A stretch of DNA of 64,000 nt from Albula goreensis (Eukaryota > Chordata > Actinopteri > Albuliformes > Albulidae): assembly GCA_022829145.1 (NCBI GenBank), contig CM040747.1:30902936-30966935 (forward strand), given 5' to 3'. Below are positions 1 through 12,437 of this stretch, in pieces. The translations under genes were made by a program, and so were the position numbers. The notes under the pieces were generated by a model. The model saw only the letters and a list, made by a program, of their open reading frames with translations. It was not told where the DNA came from and made no database searches. Each line of letters starts with the position of its first letter. Position 1 is the first letter of the stretch.

Positions 1-79
1 ATGGTGACAGCTTATGTGCACCTGACCAAATGAATACGCTGAATTAAGACAGACATGTCACCAACCGAAATATTCTCAC

Positions 80-349
80 CTGAGTTAGCAAGCGCTATCG
101 CTTTGAGGGTGACGAACTCCTCCTTCTCCAGCTTCATGCTCCGGTACTTCTTCACCAGCTGCAGGATGGTGTTGTTGAGGTCGAGCAGGCCGGCCAGCTT
201 GGACTGGTCCTCGTCCATGATGTAGTCCTCGGCATAGACCAGCTTGTCCTCGAAGGAGAGCGAGCGGTACACCACGCGCAGAATTAGGATCTCCATCCAT
301 GCGCTCTGAAGTAGACTCATCTGGTCTGCCAGTGAGAGAGTGGAGAATC
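80..349 (-). CDS. esrrg: ESRRG coding exon E: ligand-binding domain, helices ~4-8 (internal exon)
   Basis: This internal exon encodes about residues 266-354 of estrogen-related receptor gamma, an orphan nuclear receptor that binds DNA constitutively and drives mitochondrial and energy-metabolism genes. The translation contains [48 protein letters not shown] and [18 protein letters not shown], nearly identical to human ERR-gamma. The acceptor AG is at 351-350. The donor is G|GTGAGA, with GT at 79-78. The length of 270 nt equals the human protein segment, and both borders are phase 1. W282 and R293 (human W305 and R316) of the ligand pocket are kept. Departures from recalled human sequence are R289 for Gly312, K300 for Glu, E305 for Asp and T325 for Ala348. 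Translation past the donor is intron. The next exon, with the AF-2 helix, lies beyond the left window edge, so the gene is truncated here by the window and not by mutation. Confidence 0.96.
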
Positions 350-2859
350 CTGGGAGGGAAAAGGGAGGAGGGGGCGATGTGGATTAGACATCACTCCACA
401 GATTCAGTTCCTAACCGACATGCGTTCAATGAGGCGAACATCCGCGGTGATTTCTGTTTACCTGTTAGATGCACTGCTGAACGATTCCGAAATCGAATGC
501 TCCGTTTTGTTTTGTTTGCGGATGGTGTTAATTAAGATGAACACGACAATAGAAAGAAGAGCGATTTTCACCATGGATAGTTTCTAAGATTGTTTCTAAA
601 CATTTTTTTTACATTAATCAGAATGAATTACAAATTATTGTCTTATTTATTTGTTCTCTCTGTCTCATTCCAATTGGCAGCCATTTCTGTTTTACCGCAC
701 ACTACCTTTTCTGGCTGTTTGCTGACATTAACAAACATTCGTGGCCACCAGGAATGTTTTAATATGCTCGGGAAGTTTAGCTAGCATTAGCAGGTGTCCT
801 ACTTGGTGAACGTTAACTCAGATACTCAGCCTCTGTATTTTTAGACAGTCACAGGGTGAAAAGACAGGAACACTGGCTTCACTTGGCCATCGATACACAT
901 ACTCTATAAATGAGTCTGAGCTTCTTATGTTCAGAAACCATGCTAGCCAATAGCAGATCCAGCACTACGGGGCTGCGCGGGGAAAACATTGAAATTCAGA
1001 GAGAGTTAGCCGACCCCGGTCTCACACCCACAGCAGCTCTGAGGGGAGGTCACTGTGGGCTCCCCTCTCCTCCTCAAGGGAGGCCCGGGGGCTGACCCCA
1101 TGGAAACAGCTCCTTATCTCCCCCCACACTCTCAAAACAGATCAATTCTCCCCACCGGGCCCACCGAAAGACTAATTGTAGGCGTCAAACACTCTCTCTT
1201 TCTTCACTTGTTTTTGTGATAAAAAAGAAAGCACATTGAACTGCAGCATGACTCTTCAGGTGGAGTTCTGTCGTAGGCGGAAATGAGTTAAGGATGAATT
1301 CTGCACTGATACGAGGATGTTTTGTATAGTTTACAGACAGTCTACAATATTTAAATAAGTCTAGGTTGGCTGGATTGTCTGTTTTCATTATCAACCCGTC
1401 TTTCATTCTGATGTTATTATTTACAAAACATCTGTTTTCTTTAGGACTAGGTGGAAAGTCTGTTTCACATACTGACATGGACATACACATAATTTAGTGA
1501 TCAAAATATTTCTTTCTTAGAAATTTTATACATGGGAACATATAAAATGTAAAATATATGAACACTTCACAATATATGTGCAAATATACAAATCATTGTG
1601 GTTTCCAAATATTGTAACCTATGTGTATCACAGTGGAATGTATTAATCATTATATCTTCCATAAAGTCCACACGATTGAGATATAATGCCATAACAGGAT
1701 CTCTTTTATGAATTTATCATGATGTTGGTTTCCACGTTGGCTGGCCATATGGTGGTGATATATGCTGGAGATTTAGCCTGGCTGTGTCAGCTGGGTGCCA
1801 AGGTGACACCATCGCCATGGTGAAAGAGTGGTGTTTGGTGTGGATGGGGGGAAGGGAGAGGGAGTGGGTAGGTATTGGTGGAAAAGATCTACCTCTGCTC
1901 TAAGGTATTTTACACCACCTTAGTTCATCTTGCTTGTTAGCTTATGGCACTTCTGCCTGCAGACACCGCATTTCCCAGGGTGCACGGCACCTGCCGAAAG
2001 CCAGTCGGAGGGGGCAACAGGGAGATATCTCACAACATCTGGTGGGGCAAGGCGCTAGCCCCCCTTCCTAAGGGAAGCTCGTCCGCCATTTCACTTTGCT
2101 CTTCGTCCTTTTTTTTAATCTCTCCTTGACGTGATGGCTAATGGCAAGGAGCTCATTATGTATAGGTTTCAGGCTATTGTTTATAACAGCCGCTAATTTA
2201 TTATCCCAAACTGTTAACATCTCTGATCTCATTAGGAGCGGTGGAGGAGCGCAGAGGCAGTTGGTGCTTTTCGGGGGGCCCTGCTGGTGGGGCTCACCGC
2301 GGTGCCAGCTGGCAAGGACATCCACTCCCGCTTAATAAAATCATCAAACGGGATTAGCTTGGATATTTCTTATGGGGGTCTTTACTGCGACACTGTTGCA
2401 TTCTTGTTTGGGGTGGAGGAGGGGTGGAAGTCGCTGGCGTATGCTGGAAATATGGAGGAAACGCTGCCACGGAAACCCCTCGCTTCATCTCGGAGAGGTA
2501 AGAGTGGCAGACGTAGGACGGGGAAGGAGGGAGGGAAGAGAGAGGATGTAGCAAACGCTAAACGTGTTTAAATATGACAGGATCCTACATACACGCTACT
2601 CTTATTGTTTTGTTGAAGAATTGCACATAGGTGTGTGAAAGAGCCCCCATTCTGAGACAAACACTACAGAGATAACGAGGAAGGATAACCAAGCAAAAAT
2701 CTAAAAATGTACTACAAAATGAATCATTTCACCAAATATTTCACCCTGAATAAAAGTAAACTTAGAATTTATCCATAAAAACAAATCACAAAAGTGATTT
2801 AAGAAGGGGAAAGCTGGAAAATTATATAAGCTTCTGTGGGTAAAGGATACAATAACATA

Positions 2860-3125
2860 ATAATTTTGAAGATGCTTTTATCCCGAGGGACAATCAAAAT
2901 ACGTACAAAAATGGTAAGTAAAGATATAATACCAAGCTATCAGTGTCACAACCATGACCGGTTGTCATTTCATTAACCTTCAGCAAAACATTAGCATTAG
3001 CATAGCAGGGGAAGGAGAGAAATTGAGACTTTAGCACTTTAAATGAGACATGGGTTTGATGGTATAGGGTTAGATGTGGCATAAGTAGAGGTATTCAGCC
3101 CAGAACAAATGCTTATAGCATTATA
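2860..3125 (-). repeat. possible degenerate SINE tail
   Basis: The stretch gatgcttttatcccgaggg at about 2871 resembles, in reverse, the GGATAAGAGCGTCTGC-like tail common to teleost tRNA-derived SINEs. The match is short and decayed, and no A/B promoter box is clear, so the extent is a guess. Confidence 0.25.
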
Positions 3126-3589
3126 GGTTTATGTAATGTAATGACAGCCACTGTCGGTTAAAAAAGATGAAATGACAAAAATGACAGAAATGAAACAAAG
3201 GAGAAAGGGGTGGAATAGAGGAGAGGAGGGGGGGTTGGGGGAGAGGTTAGGAGGAGGGTGCTTTTGCAGATGGATGAAGTCCAATGCCTGGGGCCACCTT
3301 CCTGTGACAGCGCAGCACCCCCCTCCCCCACCCCCCCGCTCTGCCACCTCTGACACTGCTGTTAGTAAATAATTAGATTTACACATTGCGGAATCTCCAC
3401 ACATCTCTCCTCCCAATAATTAAAAGAGGGATGATTAGTTTATTGAGTGGAGGGAGGGGCCTTTATTTTAGTGAGGTCCCATCCGTGATTATATCAGTGC
3501 GTTTACCGCTGTCATGTGAGCGCCGGCGTCCAATTTTTCTTATCTGCTTGATTAAATACAAATACAAAATGCTCTTTTACTCCACGGGA

Positions 3590-3920
3590 CGCATTAATTA
3601 ACAGATACGGATCTACGTTCTCATGGCCCCCGGATCGATAAGGAGAAGAAAAGAGGCGCCGCTGTGGACGTTGCCGCCGCTGACGGGGAAGGGCCGGCGT
3701 GTGACGGCTCTCTGCTCAGGGCGGGCCCACAGTGCGTTGTGAACCCTTTTCGAAAAACAATAGCCACCTAAATTCCACGTAATTGAATTTCGCTCCTCCT
3801 GTGCCGTTTTAAATAATAGAAAGGATTTAATTAGCCTGCTAATTGTAATAGTAATAAAAAGTGCACATTTTTAATTTATTTGTGGGAATAATTTCGGCAC
3901 TCTTCCATTTCCATGTCAAT
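3590..3920. promoter_or_regulatory. candidate conserved non-coding element
   Basis: This compact block carries several homeodomain cores (attaattaa, taattagcctgctaattg) and a Sox-like aacaatag, mixed with a GC-rich segment rich in CpG (ggcgccgctgtggacgttgcc). It lacks simple repeats and contrasts with the low-complexity flanks. This composition is typical of deeply conserved intronic enhancers in vertebrate developmental genes. Conservation itself is inferred and not shown. Confidence 0.35.
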
Positions 3921-6169
3921 TTTGCAACAGATTTCACCCTAGAAATAAATGTCTGTGACATAAGTTTAACCCTAGAATACTAGAATGCAGTTTTTAAAAC
4001 TTAAATTTATTCATTCAACTCAGTTTGTGCAATTAATCTGAATGACCGAATTCAGTGATCATTAATCATGTGTGTTTGACACAACATTATTTCATATTTA
4101 AAAATGTGCAAGTAATGCATGTAAAAATGTGTACCTTCCACTGGTCTTTATTATTGTCACTCTAAACCTGATTTCCACATAAGGAGCATTTAAAGAGGTA
4201 TAATAAACACTTTGAGACTTACAAAGTTTTTTACTAATTTGATGTGTTACAAGAATTTAACATTGTAATGTAGTATAACATAACTGCATATACAAATTAA
4301 AAAAGGAACAATCCAGCAGCATAAAAAGCTGTTTAAAAAATTATTCTAGCTTTACTTTATGCATTTTTTAAAAATCCTACCACCCCACCTCCCACTTTAT
4401 GCATATTTTATTCCTAAAATAAACTTAATCATCCACAGAACACTGACAATGCACATGTGATGATAGAAGTTGATTTTGCATTTATAAAATTCAATAATGG
4501 CAAAAATGGATAGACAAGTTGTTTTTTCAAACAATGCATATGGCTTAGTGAATTGTGGACTTTTGGACAAAACGCATTGCAGTTAGATTGAATCCCAGCC
4601 TTAGGAATACCCAGCACCATTATCTGATCACCCTGCAATATCTGGCAACCTGAACATTTATCTCTATTTACCAGCCAACCGAGATGCTCAGGATGACTCC
4701 CCATTCTGCCAGCGGCTGGACCCTGACCCCCCACCCCCTCACCTCCTACTCCCCCTTTCCCAGCCTACTGCGCTCCACAGTCAGCTCATTTACCCTCTAA
4801 AGAACGTATCTCACGGCAAAGGCCGTCAGAAACACACTGAGCTTTCAGCAGGAATAAGTGTTTTGTCTCCCGTGTGGTGTGTTGACAGGAAGAGACCGTG
4901 CGGAGTTAACCCCTAAAGCGCTGGGACTGGCCCGCCGTCTGGCCTCTCCCAGCGCTGTCGAATAAATCTCGCCCCGGCCTCTAAATCCCACAAATCTGAC
5001 TACATCTTCACAGAGGTACGAGGTAAACACTCAGACATTTACGGCGAGCGTGTCACGCAGTCGTTCTCCCTTGTAACTGACTGTTTTAACATTGTGGAGG
5101 TGTGCTTTGACCGCATGTTCAGAAACATGCTAACAGGACAGGGCTGGGACCTTCTGGTGTCCCTCGCTCACACCTTGCAACAGTGCAAAACCTTCTGCAG
5201 CAACTTTCTAGGGGAATTTTCCCCCATTTTGTGGACATGGCAGGGATGTAAGAAGAAGCAGTGTGATGCATTTAAACTCTGTTTCATCTCGTTTTATGGT
5301 GTGCTAGGGGTGTACTGAGTGGCATGTTTGAACGCTTCTTTATTTGAAATATGGGAGTTCATGGGTTTGATCAATCAGGTCCCGACTCTGTCACGCTGCA
5401 CCATTTCGGGGGCACTGAACATGGACTGTATACAAAACCATCTCACCACCCCTTCTCCTCCGCCAGCAGCGCGCCGGTCTTCTCCCTCTCGACCAGACAG
5501 CTAATACTGAGGCAGGCGGCCCGGCCTTCCACCGACGTGAACTTCACACCCTGTGACTTTCTCATCCTGATTTCCCTCCCAAAAATGGCCAGCGGCCATT
5601 TTCACACATAAACGCGCTCGCGAAAGCTGAAGTGTTGCGCCCTGATTTACTGTCACGTGAGCTCAAATAACATTTTATGATAGTCTCAGTAAGCTAAAAT
5701 GCTCAATATCGTGAGGTATCATTTTTTTTACCTGCGAGTGCAAATAACCCACACTGGGTTGAGGGACCAAAGCCTACATTTTCCAACCATTATAAAAACA
5801 AAATCATAAAGCTAACATTTTTTAAAAACAGCCATGAAAAAAAAGCCTTATCCAATTTGTTGGCAGTAAACATCTTTAAAGGGAGTCGCTACCCAAAATC
5901 TCGTGTTAGCTCGGGCTAAAAAAATTATCACGTTATCTACTTCATGGACCAGGCAAACCTTGCCCGAACATGTTCAGCTGTTCTGAATGCCAGGCTCTTC
6001 ACGTTTTCCATACACTGTCCATAAAACACGATTTATAAGCAAATAATGCATGTAAACAAAGTCCACAAGCTTTCTAAGCTGTGCATCCCTCGGCTGTATC
6101 CTCCAAGGTGCTCCAGGGAGGGGTGGTGGGGGGTTGTGTGGTGGGCGAACAGGACACAGCACCCTCAAT

Positions 6170-6420
6170 TAATCACAATGTCTGAAAGAGCCGCTTGATT
6201 CTGATGCACCTAATTAACAATCGGCAGACTCCTAATTGCATACATTAGCAGCGATTCGTAGAGAAGATTAATTCTAAATATTCCCGGGCAGCTGGTTAAG
6301 ATGCTCAAGATTACTGTATGGACTGGTCCTTTTCCACTTAATTAGATATTGAGATTCAAGCGGTAACAAGGGTGCGGCCACAGTGATGCCGGGCTGCGGC
6401 GGCTGTGAGCTCATGGGAAC
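6170..6420. promoter_or_regulatory. candidate conserved non-coding element
   Basis: The block is dense in TAATTA-type homeodomain cores (ctaattaacaatcgg, cctaattgc, cttaattagat) and carries Sox-like acaat motifs. It ends in a CpG-containing segment (gccgggctgcggcggctg). There is no repeat structure or coding potential. An enhancer role is inferred from motif density alone. Confidence 0.4.
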
Positions 6421-7966
6421 TGAGACCAAACTGGACGGCCATCTTAAATTCTAAAACATGCTGCATATACCTGTGTCTTAGTTGGCAACTGAAAAGCCAT
6501 TTCAATGGCTAAATGGCTCAGATATACATAATACCTATCTTAAAGATACCAAACAGAATGTTTGCATTATTTTATAACATTAAATGTTATTAAACATCTG
6601 AAATAGTTCATTGTGCAGTTTAGTGATGATTTAATGTTGCCTTTTGGCTGAGGATTTGACCAGACTTACCAGCTCTTTACTGAATGCTTTCATAATTTTC
6701 ACTTAGAAGAACTATGTATGCTTTGCTCATCTCCAGCAAATCCACCGCAAGTTGAACAAATTTCAATTTACTTTTTTTTTTTTTTTTTTTGCAATAGAAG
6801 CATCCACTTTCATGGTATCAGGTTCTGACTTTTCTGCTATTGGTGAGAGGTTCTGCTGGGTAACTTTGATGCTGCACATGATACCTATTTCAGTTACAAA
6901 AATAAACTAAAATGCCTTGTATTCAATGCTAAACTAGACATTTCAAATGTGCCGTGACTACCTTTTACTTTAAAAACAACTATTTTTCAAATTCCTCTTT
7001 GTTGTTGTCTTGTTTTAACAGCCTGCACACTTGGATGTCCAAAAGAGTGAATGACAACACATACATTGTTGCAACAGCTGGTGATAAAGAGAGATTTGTC
7101 TGCTTCACTATCTCTTCCCTCCCCACCCCTCCTCCCTCTTACTTAGAAAAAGTGTTCCTTTTTTGTGTTTTTTTTTTCTGCTGATGTTTGCAAGAATGAC
7201 ATGGGTTTTGCAAGATTCCTATTAGGGGAATTAGTGTTGTGTACATAAGGAGCAGGAGCCTACAGAGGGGGGTAGGGGGGGGTGTGTGGGGGCAGCATTC
7301 TTTGATGTGCACCACTTCCTCGAGGGAGGGAGGAGAGAGGGTTGGGTGTACGGGGGGTTGTCTTTGAGCGGAGAGAAGTTGCCGGTAAATCCTCTGAGAG
7401 CCACCAAACTGACTCAGTAAAAGAGGACGTAATTATTTCCCACAGACGGATAGGTTTGGGGGTGATATTAGCACACCGTGTTAATTTATTGCTCTGTAGT
7501 TTTTAGGCAGAAAGCATTACTCCCTCTGATCCTTCAGCTAAAAATAAAACAAGTGTACATGCGAGTACCAATATATATGCATAAATGTGTGCGTGTGTAC
7601 ATGTATGTATAAATAGCACTAGGTAAATTGCAAAGTTGCGTGTGAGAACGTGGATGATGAATGTGATTCGGTTTACTGTAAAAATGAAATCAGTCACATA
7701 TCTGTGGAACTTCCACCTCTGTGAATTTAAATTAAATTCACGTTGAAAGTGTAAGCTGTAAAGGTGTCTAAGTGAAGATAACATCTTGTATTTTTGATTC
7801 CTGATAAGATGCCGGACCACCTGAACGCAATCACATCAGCAGGAAGGACCCGGAGAAGCGTGCAATATGAAAGAAAAAAACCCCTCAAATTCTAAACTAC
7901 AATTATGGTAATTTGGTAATTCAATGGTAGAGAGGCAGGTGGGGGGAGGGGCAGAGGGGCAGACAG

Positions 7967-7989
7967 AAAGAGAGAGAGAGAGAGAGAGA
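7967..7989 (+). repeat. (GA)n microsatellite
   Basis: A run of GA dinucleotides of about 23 bp in otherwise unique intronic DNA. Confidence 0.9.
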
Positions 7990-8035
7990 TGGAAGAAAAG
8001 AGAGATGCCATGCCTGCAGACAGGACATTACCCCC

Positions 8036-8330
8036 ATTCTACGGCAATGAGTACCTTTTAATTTCTGAAAAAGCCATGGCTGAAAGTCTTAATTAATTGT
8101 TCCACATTGCTTCAGGGTCATTATGCAATGTAATAAAGGGCATGTAATTATGGAATTTTACAGCCATTACTGAGGCTGATAGCTCGTATTTCATCATCAG
8201 GCTGAGCCGAGCCGGGCCCAATGGCTGTCTAGCTGCGCGCGGCTCTTCCTTTTGATGGAATACGCGCAGATTCATCAGGCTCAAACAATAACAGTGACCC
8301 AGCCGGGCAACAGTAATGGCCATACCTGCT
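8036..8330. promoter_or_regulatory. candidate conserved non-coding element
   Basis: The block contains cttaattaattgttcc, tgtaattatgg, repeated cat/gcaatg motifs and a CpG-bearing core (ctagctgcgcgcggctc) inside an AT-rich background. It has no tandem repetition and no plausible reading frame. It looks like an intronic enhancer of a developmental gene. Cross-species alignment would be needed to show conservation. Confidence 0.4.
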
Positions 8331-11300
8331 TATGACAATAAACTACAATTCCCATCCACCAATGGGGCCACTATGCATCATGTGACCTGTAATACATCTG
8401 GGTTAAGCTTTACAAAACTGGAGATGAATATCCTTCACCACCCCAATCACCCAAACAAAAATAAACTGTCTTTAATGTTAGCAGCATGGCCCCTGGGACA
8501 AATAATGAGCATTATCATGACAGCTGCTGGATATCTAAACGGCTGTAAATGAAAGAGCTTAGCAATTGCCTGAAAACTGAGAGTGACTATATCCATGTCT
8601 CTCCATATTGTTTGTAGATATACATTATAATATTGAACATACTGATAATGATGATGCTAATAACTTCTCTGTGCTATTATTAGTAATTAGAACTGTTAAT
8701 GGCAGCACTTGCTAGTCGTGCTAATCACACAATGATAGTGGTGTGTTTTATCATTGCATTGCTAACAAAATAAAGTGATGTTATCTCCACGCCCACTAGA
8801 CAGAGAGAACATGCTGACGCTGGGTTTGAGAGCCATAATACACCTGTTTTGGGAGAACACACCTGAGTTACTATGACGGCACGCCTGGCTATTTCAGAGG
8901 TGTAAGCAGGAAAGCATCAACACAAACACAGCTGCTTCCTGAGGTAGTTTCAGTGTGACAGAAACTTTCGGAAAAATACAGGAAAACGAATGAGAGTGAA
9001 GACACAATTTGATGACATATGGAGTGAGATAATAAAAGTCTTTTTTCCGTTTTGTTTTTGGTATGGTTTGTCACCTTGTTATTGTTTGGACAGTAATCAC
9101 ACACCAACCAAAGTCACTGGGGTGCAGGCCAATGGATTTCAACTAAAACTTTCAAAGCTTTTTTTAAGAGCTGATGATAATTTCTATTTGAATGAACAGA
9201 AAACAAAACGTGTTTGTATTATATTCAATAAAACAAAAAAATTACTCACAGAACGTGAACATGTGTGAAGATGTTTTTATTGACTTGCATATGCCCTTAA
9301 AGAGACTACGTTTGTTTGATTTGGAACCAGTGTCAAGTGAACAAAACGGACAGCTCACTTTTACAGTTGACCGTTAAGGACCGGCAGCGTTGAGAGGTCA
9401 AACAGAGTCACAGAAATTGAATTTGAAAAGGGAAATAGAGAGAATAAAGCAAGAGGGTGAGCACGACATAAGAGTCGGAGATGGGAGTGTTTTGGAGCAG
9501 CTCTTAGCTCAAAGCTACATCTTAAGTTTGGTAATTAAAAGAGGATTAACTTCATTGAGTGTGCCCTCTGTGCTGGTTTAGGGCATCAAAAACCACTTGG
9601 CAAAGTGGTGCTGGCTTTGAAAGTGTGAGTACAGGCCGAGGCCGTGGATAGCCATGAGTTTAAAAGAATAAAAAAAACCGACTTCAAGAGCAATTATCAT
9701 GAATGCATTAAAAAAGACTTGAGGATTTGAAGCCCTTGTACTGAAACCCACAATGTCCCTTAAATGCTACAGGTTCCAGCGCCTGTTGAGAGAAGATTCT
9801 GCAGTGAGGACGATGTCTTGTAAACACACAGCGAGCATGAAGGCTAACAGAAAGGACGAAAAGAAGCACTTTCCCTGATGAAAGCGCAGAGCTGTCAAAA
9901 CATCGGTTCCTTTACACGACTATAAGAGGGAGTATTTCTGAAGAAAACGCCTCCTGATCTTGGATGTTCTTTCTCTATGTCTCTTCACTTGAAATCTACG
10001 GGCTTGGGCATTAATCTGATGTATGTTTCTTCCTGCTGTCCATGTGTATCTGTGACAGGAGAGTCATGGTCAAAATTCCTGTGCATATCCATATGCATCC
10101 GACGCACAGGAAATGACAGAACCTGACAAAGCTCGACCCCCTCCTCTACATCGATAATAATTTGCATGGGGATTAGTTGGGCTTCAGGGACAAAGCACAT
10201 GGCGGCTGGCTGTTCCTTGTACCTGTCAGAGATCCCTGTTTAACCCGGAGCCCTGCCTCCCCCCCTTTCAGCTCCGCACGCAAGCTGTAATTCCTCTGAA
10301 CAGCCTGACAGCTCAAATCTAATCCCATTTCCCTCCCTGCTTGTCCCTTGATGGAGAGATGCCCCTTTCCGAACTCTTTATTTTTGGGGCCGCGGTGGTT
10401 TGGGGATGGAGGGAGAGGAAGGGGGAGGGGGGGGGGAAGGGAGGGAGGGAGGCCGTTTCATGCTTTGGCTGTGAACTTTGCATGAACTACCAGAAATAAT
10501 GTGGTGCGGTGACAGGACGGTTATACCTTCCACTAAATTTGCTGTCTGGGAATGAGTTGAAATAGAGTTTGGTTTTGTGTAATTACGTCCATCCATCTTT
10601 ATATTCTGGCGGAGTAACGCAAATTGAAAATACTTTAAAAAAAAAAAAAACCGACTGTTCATTCTGATATTCGATGATTGCCAAAGACACCGCCAATGAT
10701 TCATCGGTTTCTTACCCATGCAACACATTTGCATGTCATTAGGCAGGAGACAAACAAGGCCCTTTAGAATGAAGGTGGGGGGGGGGGGGTCGCTGTAGAC
10801 GTGTTTCTATCAGATGGATTGATTTGATTTGCAAATGTAATCAAACTAATAAAAGGGGAAAAATTAGCGCTAACGCTCTGCCCCACCCCACCTTCATCTC
10901 TTGCTCTCGGCTAATGGGGCCTGACGTCCGAAACGATCTGAGCCCAAGTGGGGGGGGGGGGTGAATGTCACGTTCTTCAGTGAAAACGAGGCGGGCGTTG
11001 GTCTGAGGGGCGGGGCAGGGGGACTGGTTTTGATGTGGGGGTAAACCACTTTCTGAGTTTGATATGTGGAAACATGTACAATTATGTACAAATATGTACA
11101 CATTTGTAAAACGTGAGTATGGGTCATTACCCCTCTTTTCAATGCACCAACCGAAACTGCAGTTTTATCACTTTCTTGTGTACTGTCAATACACAGTCTG
11201 TCAATATTTTGTATAATTTCCAATTTTCATCACTCAATATTTGCAATTCTACTAAAACACACAGAAGATAATCTCTGTGTTCATGCAGCTCCATAAAAAT

Positions 11301-12337
11301 TACTAATATTAATATGGATCAAGGTGAATGAATTGCCCAAATGTATTTACGCTTCACTGTTTGGGGGATATACCAATAAAACATAAAATAAATGAAGGAC
11401 TGGCCTTGCACTGTATTTTTTTCCCTGGACAAAGTGCAATAAAATGTATACCTTTCAACTGTATGCCACATTATTTTAATGAAGGCTTACAAAAATGTGT
11501 TCATTTCTGTCTATCTGGTATGAGAAGAAAAATGGGAAAGAATGGTTTTCTCCAGTAACTTAACAGTGTGCTACAATGTTGCCAATGGTTGGAAATTATA
11601 TAGTGAATTAGCTGACAAAAATGTTGTGGACATTGGAAGGCAAAACAAGCTAATCAATTTTTATTATTAACCCTCTCTTTCTTCTATACTTTTTTAAAAG
11701 CTTTTATTTTGCAAGGTTTAAAAAAAAAAAGCACTGGCCAAACCACGCAAACCGATTTCCCAAACACCACCTGTCAACACACACTGCTGTCTTATTCTAA
11801 GATATATCCAGTTCTTTGTTTTTTAATGCACCATGGTAGAACTACAGTGCAATGCACAGTTTCACATCAGTGACTCTTGCCACACCTAGAAACTGTGCAT
11901 GGTGTAGTCATGGAAACGGGCAGAAGGACACTACAGCAGGTAGGGGACGGACAGGAGGGTTTTAGGGGGTGTAATGCTTCCAGAGATGGTAGTCTCCTTC
12001 TGACAGTTTGCATCTACACCTGGTTGGCGTCTGTATGTGGAGCAGACGGGGCTGTTTTAGTGATCCCCAGGGTTTGCTGCTAATCTCTGTAAACATTAAG
12101 GCGACTTTAGCAAGCGGCTAGTAGCATGGTACTGCTGCGGGCTCCTTAAGACAGGAGGAGACGCGGTGCTGGCTGGGCCGAGTGCTGTGACGCTGCGGGA
12201 TTAAGACCTGCTGAGAAGTGCTGACTGGATCTGTCACACACAGCAGCTATAGGCTCTGGGGCTCTGCACTCTCAACCCCTGCTGCTGCTGGCCCTGCCCC
12301 TGCCTGCTGGTGACTCAGCCCTGGGGTCAGCGTGGGG

Positions 12338-12437
12338 CTGTGTGTGTGTGTGTGTGTGAGTGCGCATGCATATGTGTGTGTGTGTGTTCGTGTGCGTGTA
12401 TGTGAGTGCATGTGTGCGTGCGCGTGTATGTGTGTGC
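12338..12437 (+). repeat. (GT)n-rich microsatellite tract
   Basis: A pure (TG)n run of about 20 bp is followed by about 80 bp of interrupted TG/CG/CA alternation (gtgcgtgcgcgtgtatgtg). Alternating purine-pyrimidine of this kind can adopt Z-DNA. The minus-strand Thr/His-rich open frames over it are artefacts of the repeat. Confidence 0.9.
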
